DNA of 64,000 bases, taken from NCBI GenBank assembly GCA_000231825.2, contig JH720314.1, positions 744,001 through 808,000 of the forward strand, read 5' to 3'. This document shows, piece after piece, positions 1-10,841 of the stretch. This DNA is from Tetrahymena elliotti 4EA (lineage: Eukaryota > Ciliophora > Oligohymenophorea > Hymenostomatida > Tetrahymenidae). The notes under the pieces are model-generated. The model was not told the DNA's origin, did not search any database, and saw only the letters and a list, made by a program, of their open reading frames with translations. Every line of letters begins with the position of its first letter. Positions within the stretch are counted from its first letter, which is position 1. A program made the position numbers and the translations under genes.

Positions 1-1069
1 AATTTATGATATGGTCAGCAACATACTAATCTAACTTCTCCCTATTTTTAACATTTATTGTTTAATGAGCTAATTTGTGTGTTTGTTTCAATCGATTTTT
101 GAATTTGAAAATAAGAATTAACAAATCATTTTTTGAAACTTTTCAAATATGTAAATAAATAAACTATAATCTTACAATTATTCCTTGCTAAGGTTTTTAT
201 AACGCTCACCCTTAGGACGTTAATCATAAAGATTTGAAAGAGTTCTCAATCTATTTCTTAATTGTAAACGCTCAGCTTCAAGCTCTTCATTAAGTTTTTC
301 AAGGGTTCTATTTTATGCCTTGTAGTCTTCAATTTGATGCATTTCAGCTATTTTTATTTCTTCTAAGTTAAAACCATAGTTCTCAGGGACTTATGCAAGT
401 CTTCTCAAAACTCTATTTTCAGCCAAGATATTATCCATCTTTTCACTAAGTTGAGAGAATTTCTATCTCTCAGCATCTAATTTCTTTTTATATGAATTCT
501 CAGTTTCGTTTTATTCTTTTTAATCCTATTCCCATTTGTTTTCATTAAACTCTGGACCTTCCTATCTCCTCTTCAAATTTTTCAATTCTCTTCTTAAATT
601 TAAAATTTGTTGGTCTTTGCTACTAATTTCTTCCAAGTAAGCTTTGACTTAGTTGCTATAATTTTGATTTTAGTTTTTCAAAATATTTAATTCTTAGATT
701 GTTTGATCATATTTTGCTTTTTCAAATTCACTGACTTTTTTTTCAGCTTCTTCAATAAGAACTTTTGTTTTCATTTTTATTCTCTCACCTTGAAGTGCAG
801 CTTCTTCAAATTCATCACGTTCCTAAAAACAAAATGAAATTTAGTAAGAGCAAAAGACCAAAATACAATTAAAAAAAACATTTAACAAAAAATATTTAAA
901 AAGCAAAATTATGTATATGGAATTGCATTTTTAATTGAATGAATTAATTTACTTTGCCTAACTTGATGTTGTAATCTTCGAGGGCCAATTTTTACTATTT
1001 CATCTCCTCGTACTTTTCTTTCATCTGCTCAAGCTCTTTCCTGAGCCTGTAGACTTCATTGTTACTCAT
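1..1069 (-). CDS. CEP290-like coiled-coil protein (5' part, runs off left edge)
   Basis: Three exons read on the minus strand: 953-1069, 176-822 and 1-41 (partial), joined by introns 823-952 and 42-175; phases match at both junctions. The start is the first ATG (1069), giving MSNNEVYRLRKELEQMKEKY. The 269 residues seen are almost entirely heptad-rich coiled coil. Around residues 185-245, ENRVLRR, PENYGFNLEEI, then EDYKAQNRTLEKLNEELEAE and RNRLRTLSNL follow the order of a segment of animal CEP290 (ENEALRE.., YRAEN.., LEEERLDLKKKIRQ). CEP290 is a transition-zone protein linking axoneme to ciliary membrane. The match is to one segment recalled from the family, so another centrosomal coiled-coil protein is possible. 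The 3' end and total length cannot be seen. Confidence 0.6.
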
Positions 1070-3048
1070 AATGTCAAATAAACAGATTCAAATTATAAAA
1101 TTATATTGTTCTGTTTTATATTTTTTTCTATATAATTTGATGAGATAGAATTCAATAAATAAGTTAATTAATAAATATTCCAGCTATGAAAAAAAATTAA
1201 ATGGATTATTTTTGAAATTCATAAATCCTCTTTGTATTTATCTTATTCAATCATTGATCTTTTTTCTATTTGATGTCTCATTACTTTAAAAAGAGAATAT
1301 TTAAATTAAAATGAATGTATGTTATAGCTTATTTATAATTAACTCTAAGAGATATTTAAATATCAATATAAACTATTCATTTATTATCAATCAATCTATC
1401 AAACAAACCAACTAACATTTTATACCCTTTAAAAATTCATCTGTTAAGTATTTTCCATAGATATTTCTACTTTATTTTCCATTTTTAATTATTATACAAT
1501 TTATTTAATTTAAAATCTCTTTGATAGCAAACTACTCAACTAAAATATGGAAAAGAAATAATTTTTAACAAAAATAACTATTGGCTTTTAATTGACGAAT
1601 TTTTTACCTGAAAAAATTCCTTTTAAGAAAATTATTTTACGATTAGTTTCATTTTAATTTTAGCTTTTAATCTTAAAGAATTTTCAATATTATTCTTACT
1701 GATTTAAAGATTTTTATTCTTTGCTTTTATACACAGAAGCAAAAATTAATTTAAATAATAATATCAGATTTTGTTGAATTCAAATAAATAAAATTTGAAA
1801 TTAAAATATTTTTTTATTTTTGATGGAAAGTTTAAATTTATAATTGTAATTTTAACAAAATTCTTTGAAAAGTTTTTATTTTAATGATCATCAACAAAAA
1901 ATAGAATAAAATAAAATATTTTTTAGGTTTTACTCTTACTCTTGCTTTTTACTTTTATGAAATAAATATGTTTAAATAAATAATTTCTTTTCAAGAATCC
2001 CATAGCTTTGTTTTGGAATTGTTTAGATCTGGAAATTATTTAACAGATTTTATTCTAAATTTTTAAATTAATGTAAAGAAGATTAAAAGTTATCTGTAAT
2101 TTAAATATTTATGAGACAAACCATATTTAATTAGGAGGAATATCTTATATTGAATAGATTATTCCAAAGATTATTTATAGATCTCAATTATTTTATTAGT
2201 ATTCCAAATTTGGGGTTTAAAAATAAACTTTTGTTATTCTTTCTGTTTACATTTAATTACTTGTTTGATTTTATTAAAAACCATAATACCTAATGTATTA
2301 CTAAATATGAGGTGAAATGCTATAATAAATATTATTTAAAATTTTATTCTAGAAAAGAAATAGAAAAAAAGCCTATTTTATTATTTATTTTAAAATTTTA
2401 CTTACTTTTTAAATATTTAAATTAACCTTCATTTAACCAATGTTTAGCTTAAGTACTCAATAATTCAAAACATCTATTTTATAGGTAGATCTTTTCTGCT
2501 TGTAATATGTATTTACCAAATATTTTCTTACAATCAGCACTATAACCAATTTTTTACTTTAATTTTTGATTTAGACAATAAAACTCTAAAGTATCTGGTT
2601 CTTATCTATTTTAATCTCAAATGAAAATAAATCTTGAATTTTAGCTGTATCAATTATTTAGGTATTTTATAGAATAAATTTAATTGACATACATAGTAAA
2701 TTAAGTAGTTAATAAATAATTAAAGGATCTATAGAAGAATTCATATTAGTTTTATGATGATGATATGAATAAATTTCTAATATTTTTGTGCATAATATTA
2801 TTTGTGACGAAACAAAATAATAAATTAAAATCTCTGCCTTTTCTATAAAAAAATAGTGCATAATCAACAAGCCTAATCTGATAACTTAAAAACGTAACAA
2901 AAAACTAATTAAAATTTTTATGCTCTCAATAAAAAATTAATCTAAAAAAATAAAATATAATAAAATTAATAAAAAAAATTTACAAAAAAAAAAGAAAGAA
3001 AGAATACTAACAAAATACAAACAAAATTCTAATTTATTATATTAAATC
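1070..3048. other. AT-rich intergenic region, divergent promoters
   Basis: About 2 kb, extremely AT-rich, between divergently transcribed genes. It should hold both 5' UTRs and promoters. I see no open frame with coding character in either direction under the ciliate code, and no RNA gene. Confidence 0.6.
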
Positions 3049-4524
3049 ATGATAGCTAGGTTAATTAAGAGGTCATTAAATTTTAAGATATTTAAAACCT
3101 ACAATACTAAGATTTTTGATTTTAGATAAATCAAGTAGGTGAGTTTATTTTAGGTAAATTAGTTCAGAATTTCTGAAGAAATTTATGATAAAATCGACTT
3201 TTTGCAATGTGTGAAAGATTACTAAGAGGTTCTTGAGCATGATTAAAATGATTTAACTACATTAAATAACTTGGCAACACTTTACTTTAATCATAGATGT
3301 TACACAGAAGCCACTCCACTTTTCTAAAAATGTATTGAGTTAGATCCAACATACTCTTCTGCTTATACTCATTTAGCTAAAATATATATTGAATAAGATC
3401 TTATAGACCTTGCAGTAGATTTCTTGAATAAAAACATAGAGTCTAATAAATAAAGTCATGAGTCACTTTTTTTACTAGGAATAATTGATATTAAATAAAA
3501 CAAATATGATTTTGGTATCAAGAAGCTTTTACAATGCATTTAAGTTAATCCTGATCATAAAGAAACCTATTTATAGCTTGGTATTGGATATCGTAAAAAT
3601 AAAAACTATTCTAAGTCAATTGAATATTTGAATTATTACTTGAATTTAACATCAGACAAATCTGAAGCATATTTTTAAATTGGCCTTACTTATGAAGAGT
3701 AGCATGAAACAAGAGAAGCTATTAGAAGCTATAAAAAATCATTAGAACATAATCCTGAAAATTATAATGCATACAAAAACATTGCTTTAGCTTACATAGA
3801 ATTGAAAAAGTTTGATAAAGCAAATAAATATTTGAATAAAGTACCTAAATAATTAGAAAATGATTTTGAATTCTTATCAGCCTAAGGCTACATGCTTGAA
3901 CAAGATGGTAGATTCGAAGAAGCAGCTAAATATTATGAGCAATTTGGTGAAAAATTTTAAAAGGATTACAAATATTATTTAAGCTTAGGAAACTGCTATT
4001 TAAAGATGGGGTAATTTGATTTGGCAGAAAATATGTATAGTGAAGGTTTGATGTTATCACCTGAATATTTTTATATCGGGTTAGCTGAGGTTTGTATAGT
4101 TAAAAAAAGGTACCAATAAGCAATCTAATACTTAGAAAATGCTAGCGATATTGATCCTGATAATAGAGATATTTATTTAAGAATAAGTTAAATATATGAA
4201 GCTACTGGTTAATTGTATGAATCAATTTAATATGCCTACCAAGTCATGGAAATAACTCCAAATGATGTTGACATTATTGTTAGACTATCAAAACTTCATC
4301 ACACCGATGGAAATACAGAATTAGCTGCTTAATTTATGAAGAAGGCCGTAGAGTTAGAACCATCGAACCCTGATTTATATTATGAATATGGAGTTTTAAT
4401 TTAAGAATTAGGATTTGATGAAGAAGCTGAGGAATATTTTAAGAAAGTTCTCTAAATGAACAACCACTACCCTTAGCTATTTAAATTTAGTTAGGAATTA
4501 GCAAGAAGAGAGTCCGGATTATGA
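3049..4524 (+). CDS. TPR-repeat protein, possibly mitochondrial
   Basis: Single uninterrupted frame of 491 aa with UAA/UAG as Gln, ending at TGA 4522-4524. From about residue 60 to the C-terminus it is built of tandem 34-residue tetratricopeptide repeats, roughly eleven. Typical signatures are LNNLATLYFNHRCYTEATPL, AYKNIALAYIELKKFDKA, YYLSLGNCYLKMGQFDLAEN and YLRISQIYEATGQLYESIQY. TPR arrays act as protein-binding scaffolds; nothing visible fixes the partner. The first 30 residues (MIARLIKRSLNFKIFKTYNT) are rich in Arg/Lys and hydroxylated residues and lack acids, as in mitochondrial presequences, but this is only suggestive. IFT, BBS, APC and OGT families also carry long TPR arrays and cannot be excluded. 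No intron is required, although a short GT..AG stretch near 3141-3155 is in frame. Confidence 0.85.
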
Positions 4525-5319
4525 CATTCTTTATTTTACATATTCAAATTTAATAAAAAAATAAGTAATTTTGATCAATTTTATTTAATTTGATCTAAAA
4601 ATAGATAAACATAGTTTTTGCATTGTTTATCTTTAGTTTCAAAACAATCTAAAAATTCTAAGATTAATTAATTTAATAAGAAATAGATATAATTTTAAGT
4701 TGGTTTTATAATAAATAAGTTTACTAACCTCTTTCTTTATTTTTTATTTCAAGTAAAAACACCAAAAAATTCTAAAATTAAATATTTATTTTGTCCGAAA
4801 ATGGATTTAATAAATTTTGTAAAAAAAATCAAACAGAAATAAAAAATATTTTTTTTAATTAAAAAATTAGAAAATCAATTTTATTTAGTTAAAATTAAAA
4901 TAATTTAATTCAAGATCTCAAGGAGTTAAGAGCTTGTTGCTTACTCAAAAAATATCAATTAAATACCTTTTTAGTTTTTTTTATTTAATGGTAAAATTCA
5001 GTTTAGGCAAACTGAAAAGGTTGTTAATAATCACTCATTTTTGAATTTGATTCTTGTATTATTGGTTTTGTAAGTAAAATTAAATAAATTCCAAGAAAAA
5101 TAATGCTATTTGATTATCCGCTTAAATATATATATTAATTAATAAATTCAATCAATCAAAATATAATCAAAGATTGAAATAGTTAATTTTAATACAAAAA
5201 CTAAAACTTTTTCAAAATTCATTAAATAAAAATAAACAATTACCATTAATTTATTTTATAGTATCCTACCCTTTCTTAACATAGCTAGATAGATAAATAT
5301 AAGCTCAAATAAATTTATT
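4525..5319. other. Intergenic region
   Basis: Roughly 0.8 kb of AT-rich DNA between two genes on the plus strand. It holds poly(A)-type AATAAA hexamers and a 12-of-15 match to the Tetrahymena chromosome breakage sequence at 4720-4734 (judged insufficient). No gene seen. Confidence 0.5.
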
Positions 5320-8300
5320 ATGATGAGGACTCATATCATTAGCAATTAAATACTTGTATATTCAAAATTATTTTATCTTTCATGCTTATCTTCAAATTTA
5401 TCAAAAGTCTGATAGATAGGTACCTTCTCAGTAGCTAAGACCATAAAGCGCTAAAATATATGGATAAAGAGCAATACCATACAACCCATAATAGTAAATT
5501 TCTTAAGGGTACTCTTCTAATTATGAGATAGAAGACCCTGAAACTCAAACTAGTAGGTTAATTAAGCCTAGTCCTAAAATTGCCTACACGTAAAGCCATT
5601 TTGATAAAATATTTTGTTGTATTAAATATTAATTTTAATATTTAGTAATAGAAGCGGATCAGCAAATAGATCAGTTCCTAAAAAGCCAATTATGAATAAT
5701 TATAAGTAACATTAGTTGTCTAAAGAAAAATAAAAGTTAAATCTATGCAAATAAAATATAGTATGAACAATAACAACTCGTTTAACAACGGAAATGAATT
5801 AGGTTATACAGAATATAATAAGCATTTACCCAAGTAGATATTCTACGATAAAGAAAAACTTTATTAGGAAACCCTCTAGCTTAAAACCAAAATAAATGAT
5901 GTTTCTTAAGAGAATTTGAAATTAAAAACCAGATTAAATGTTTTAGAAGTAACTTACTTATTGATCTTATTTTTGTTAAATTTACATTTTTTTAAAGAAA
6001 GAAACATCCAAAATGGAAAAATTAATAGAGGAACTGGAATTGAATGGAACTTATAGAAATCATTTCTCAAAAAATTCAAATGATGTAATATTTCAAAAGC
6101 ATTCAATTAAACTTTACTAAAGAAGATATTTTAAATATTTAGCATGCCTACCTTATAGCAAATTTAAAGAAAAATCTCAAATAAAATAAAATGGAACTAG
6201 AATTTAAGTAAGAAGAAATCAATAAGTTAAGGAAGAGTGTTAAATTCACTAGAATATAAGAGCTTGAAGCTGAAAAAAAGGCCTTCTCAGATGAAACAAT
6301 AAGATTAAAACACCTATTAGATTAGGCTTTATATTAAAGAATGAATTTAAACATGTAATAAATGTTAAAATAAATTTATAGTTATAAATTTCAACAATAA
6401 TATTAAAAAGACCTGATGGGGAAATAAAAGCAGTAGAAGAGAAATATTACTAGTAAAATAATCTGATTACTTAATTAAGAAAAGAAAATGCTGAATTAGC
6501 CCAAGCTATTAAAAATCTTGAAGATTAAAATTATCATCTCTAAGTACTTACATACAATAATTTAAATACTTTGTGAATTAATTCAATTTCAATTAAAATA
6601 CAGCAATCTTATTCAGATATTGAGAGAAAAAACTAAAAGGAGGTCTAAATGCTAAAAAAAATACTGAAAGAAAAGGAAAAAGAACTCAATGAATAAAGAG
6701 GTGACATAGATAAATACTAGTCAAGTCCTAACCAGAAAAATTTTTCTAAAAATATTTCATAAAAAAGAGAAGAAAATAGGTAATTTATATTTGATGTTAT
6801 TTATTCTCAAACTTACAAAATTAAAATCAAAATAAAATTTAGTTTTAACTGTCAAAAATTTAATTTTGAAGAGCGTAACAAAAATAAAACTCTTTGTTAA
6901 CAGAATTAAAAAATGATTTAATGAAAATGATTTTAACTTAAAAAACAAATAAATTATTAACTTTAAATTTTATTAGCAAAATGAACTAGGAAAATAAAAG
7001 TTTAAGAGATTAAATTAACCAAAAGCAAAGGACTATTGGAGATTTAGAGAAAAAAATGTAAGAAACTTAGATGTAGTATAGGGAATTGTTAGAAAAGGAA
7101 AAAGATGAGAATGGTGTCTTGAAATAAGAACTGGAAAAAGAATTAAAATTAAACTAAAATTTAAGAGAGAGACTCAAGGCTTCTGAAAAGAATAAAAAGT
7201 AAAAAATCTATTCATCTTTATTAATTCTTTATCTTTTATTCTAGATTTTTAAAATATAATTAAAGTAATTAATGCAGATTTTAATTATTCTTATTTACAT
7301 TCAATAAATATTTATTTGACTTTGTAGATTATATTTATTTTTAATTTAAATATTATATTAATAGTGAATCTTATTTACTTTAAGATAATCCTGTAGATTT
7401 TACATCTAAAAAACTTTAAGAAAGAACTATCCCCTCTCATATAAAGGCTAAGAATGTTGAAAAGGAATAATAATAGGAGAAAAAAGATTCCAAAAAAAGA
7501 GTAGAAATTGTCACTTTGGAAGTAATTAAAGAAACAGGCGAGGAACTTAATTATAGATTTAGATCTTAAGGTCTAGATTGGGATGAAATTATATCTATTA
7601 TATTCCCTAATATTGATGATGAAAGTGATATACCAACTTTGAAATAGATAGTTTAAGAGTATATATATATTGAACTTAAAAAATAAAAATTACAATATTT
7701 TTTTTATATAAAGAGAGCCTTTTAACATCAAGGATGAAAAGATGAGTGAATTTATTTCTAGATATTGTATAGAAAATAACACTTATGGTAATTGGATGTT
7801 TTTGGACTTAAGTAAAAAATGCAGCAACCACATTATTAAGAGTATATTAAGACAAATAATTGGACCTTACAGGCTGCTTACCCAAGAAGAGTCTCAAAAA
7901 ATGTTTGATCATATTACTGAAGTAAATTTCCTAAAAACAATAAATTATATGATTAATATTATTTGCTAAAGGTTTTTAATGCAAAGAAGGCTCCTCTTAA
8001 TGGTTTTATGAAGGAAAAGGCACAAAAGAAAAATTTTTTGAAAAAAGATGAAATTATAGAAGTTTTTACCATGTGTGAAGCTGACTTAAACAAAGATCAA
8101 ATAGACTACATTATTACTAGTATTATAGTCCAATCTGAAGATTTATCAAAACTTCAATTTGAAAAGATGTTTGAAATATTTTAACCCAACTAATAACCTC
8201 CTCAATATTGCATTTACAATAAAGATAATATGGATAATTTACATAGAATTAAAAATAAAGGAAATCCTTAGATTTAGAAAGATGATGAAGAAAGTGATGA

Positions 8301-8884
8301 TGATTTCAAGGACTTGACAGAAGAAGAAAGAGAGGCTATGCGTAAGCACGATGAATTAGTTGCTAATTTAAATAATTAGGATTAATAAATTGGAGGAAAC
8401 AGTAAATTTTAAAGCAAACCTGAACATAGCTAAGATCTCTAATATAAATCTCATTAATTTGAGCATAATGAACATTCATAACAAAAGAAAGATAATTTAT
8501 AGTAATAGTCAAATCATAATGAAGTATCTCATCCTTAGATCTCACATAATCATAATGAATTAAAAGAAAATAGTTAGTACTCATAAAAGATGGAAAATCA
8601 TAACTAATTTTAATCTAATTAATCATCTAAGCAAAGTAATTAAAATTGTAATGAATTAAAGTAATGTTTAATATTTTTATAATAGATGGAAGCGATCCTC
8701 TTTTAGAATCAAGAGGATATTAAGATGGTGATAATAATTACTATGAAGATGATGAACAAGATGATTATGAAGAATTAGTAATATTTTTTAAGATTATATT
8801 TTTATGAATATTAATTTATTATTATAGAATTAGCATAATGATATAAAATAAGATGATTTATCTGATGCTCATATTGAAATATGA
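5320..8884 (+). CDS. Coiled-coil protein with EF-hand-like C-terminal part (IQCE-like)
   Basis: Fourteen exons: 5320-5355, 5420-5589, 5646-5735, 5762-5948, 5998-6084, 6143-6354, 6411-6543, 6604-6779, 6977-7198, 7365-7658, 7714-7921, 7972-8635, 8686-8777, 8828-8884. All phases close and give 875 aa. A basic N-terminus with RPQSAK is followed by coiled coil (about residues 130-480). Within it, near residues 207-250, EINKLRKSVKFTRIQELEAE and ETIRLKHLL resemble a segment I associate with IQCE, a ciliary EvC-zone protein; this is a weak recollection. Residues about 500-680 are globular and look like degenerate EF-hands (FLKKDEIIEVFTMCEADLNK, LSKLQFEKMFEIF) without a full calcium loop. A His/Asn/Gln-rich stretch and an acidic tail (YYEDDEQDDYEE) end the protein. 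Exons 1-3 are least certain. The donor at 8636 could instead be at 8648. Confidence 0.75.
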
Positions 8885-9312
8885 AAACTTTAGAGTAATA
8901 TTTATCATTCTAACAGATTAAATAGCTAATTAACATTTGGAATAGCTTTTATTAAGAGCTAAATATAAATGAGAATATAATTTATAAAATTGGTTACACT
9001 ATGTTATAATATCAACTATGTAAATATGGCGACATGTTAGTTGCTAATGTATATAATTATATATGTCTATAAATCTCAAATTTATTCATTTCTGTTATTT
9101 GCAAATTACATTTTACATTCATTTCTCAGAGCAGCCTGATAATTCAAAATAGATCTATTCATGCATTACTTTTACACAATGCTTTGATTTGGGCTTTCTT
9201 TTTAGATTTTAGAAAGTTTGTTTGTATCTTTCAGAATTTTTTGTTCACTTTAAAAAAATAAATCAAATTATATCAAAAAAATTTGCGTTGCTTTATTAAA
9301 TCTGAGGTTAAA
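8885..9312. other. Intergenic region
   Basis: About 430 bases between the TGA of the coiled-coil gene and the PSMG3-like start. AT-rich; contains the 3' UTR and the next promoter. Nothing else recognised. Confidence 0.5.
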
Positions 9313-9893
9313 ATGGATCTTAAGAATAAAAACCCAATAAAAACAACATCTTTTACAATTTAAGGTTTAAAATTAGAAAAACCATCATAAGAAGATTCTT
9401 AAAAAGTGGAGTCTTTTGACATTCCTGAGACATAAGTTTGCATGAGCATATTTGCAAATGCTGTTAATGTGACTATAACTTAAACAAATAAAATAGGAAA
9501 TATAGTAAGCAATAGTTTTTGGTTGAATTTAGCATTTAAAAATTTATTTTAAAAAAGATTGAAGCATACTCTGAGAATATAGATGATTTGACAAACGATG
9601 ATAAGATTTATGAAGTTAGAACTTTGTTTGGATAAAGAGATATTGAACTTTATGAATTAATAGCTAGAAGTATTATAGATTTATTCTATAATAAAGAAAG
9701 AATATTTGATTTTATGGTTAAATAATTATAATTGGAAAGACCTGACCCTTATACTTTTGTTTCCCCCTTCTACGGAAAGCAATTAATTCTAAATATTTCA
9801 TTATTAAATCTCAAAAATGAACAAATCCATTAAGATATTTTTAATCACATTTTGAAGAATTTTCAATTTAATTTTATGGAATTTATGCTTTGA
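9313..9893 (+). CDS. PSMG3: Proteasome assembly chaperone 3 (PSMG3/PAC3) family
   Basis: Two exons, 9313-9504 and 9558-9893, joined in phase 0 by a 53-nt intron; 175 aa, ending in TGA. Residues 39-115 align with the whole core of animal PSMG3: PETQVCMSIFANAVNVTITQ, TNKIGNIIEAY, then YEVRTLFGQRDIELYELIAR. The human pattern is a T..VC..FSSHI..V.TQ strand pair, K.G.L, then T.VLLGQDEPLIHVFAKN. PAC3 pairs with PAC4 and helps order alpha subunits when the 20S proteasome ring is built. The C-terminal 55 residues (PDPYTFVSPFYGKQLILNIS onward) extend past the usual family length of about 120 aa; part matches the last helix and strand, the rest has no counterpart I know. Small gene with its own promoter. 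Confidence 0.78.
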
Positions 9894-10841
9894 GCAATAT
9901 AATAAATATCTTATGTAAGTATATCTATGTGTAAATAATTACTGCCTAAAAAATGTTAAATTATTAGTAATTCAGCTAAAAATCCTTTAAAATTAATTTT
10001 TACTATTAAAAAAAATAGAAAATTAATTCAAAAAAAATTCATTTTAATACTATTAAAATATTAAGTGAATAAATTTATTTTATTTTTAAGAAAGGCTAAA
10101 TTAATTTAAAGAATAAATAAAGAGAGCAAATAAAATGATAACTGCTCAATATATATTCGGTAGAGTTTTTAAAAGATAATAAAATATTGATTTGTACTTT
10201 TCCACTTAGATTTGATTTAGTTTTGAAAAAAATATGAAAATATTTTTTAATAGTTTTTTTGTAATTTTTTGAAAGAATTTCTAATTTTAAGTTAAATGGT
10301 TTCTAAGATAAATTTAAATCACAATATTTGGTCAAGAAAAAATAGCAAGTAAAAAATTTTGGGATAAAAATTTACTAAATATTTACATTTATCATTTGAT
10401 TTAACTGAGTAAAACCTTTTATTTAAATAAAGAAATTTATGAATTTGAGCGGTTAAATTAGAATATACTCAGCTTATATCAAAAATAAAGTAAATTATCT
10501 TATATCTTAAATTATGTTAAAAGGTATGTCAATTTAACGAAATTATGGTTATCAACTTCTATTTTATTTTTGATTTGTTTTGAAATTTAATTTTAAAAAA
10601 TCAACGAATAAAAAATCTTTAAAAATAAGAAAAAGAAAAAGAAGGTTTTTTGTCTCTGTAATTAGATTTGTTTTTGAAAACAAAAAAATATTAAAAAATT
10701 TGAAAAAAAACACTCTTAAAAAACATCATAGATTTATAGGGATTCAGGTTTATCTTTCTCGCTTTAACTACCACTCACAATTACATACATTTTAAACAGT
10801 TTCCTCAAGTTTTTATAAGCTAGCTCCCAAACAAGATAAAA
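9894..10841. other. Intergenic region
   Basis: About 950 bases of AT-rich DNA. A Lys/Arg-rich frame near 10580-10795 has no ATG and runs into the cyclin in another frame, so it is not called. Holds the PSMG3 3' UTR and the cyclin promoter. Confidence 0.5.

Noticed and set aside
4720..4734. TTTACTAACCTCTTT, 12 of 15 matches to the Tetrahymena chromosome breakage sequence
   Set aside because: The functional element is almost invariant, and functional sites are lost from macronuclear DNA at the ends formed. No telomere repeat is nearby. Chance match in AT-rich DNA is plausible.
10580..10795. Lys/Arg-rich 71-codon frame
   Set aside because: It starts at TTG, not ATG, is driven by poly-A composition, and with the ciliate code continues out of frame into the cyclin gene.
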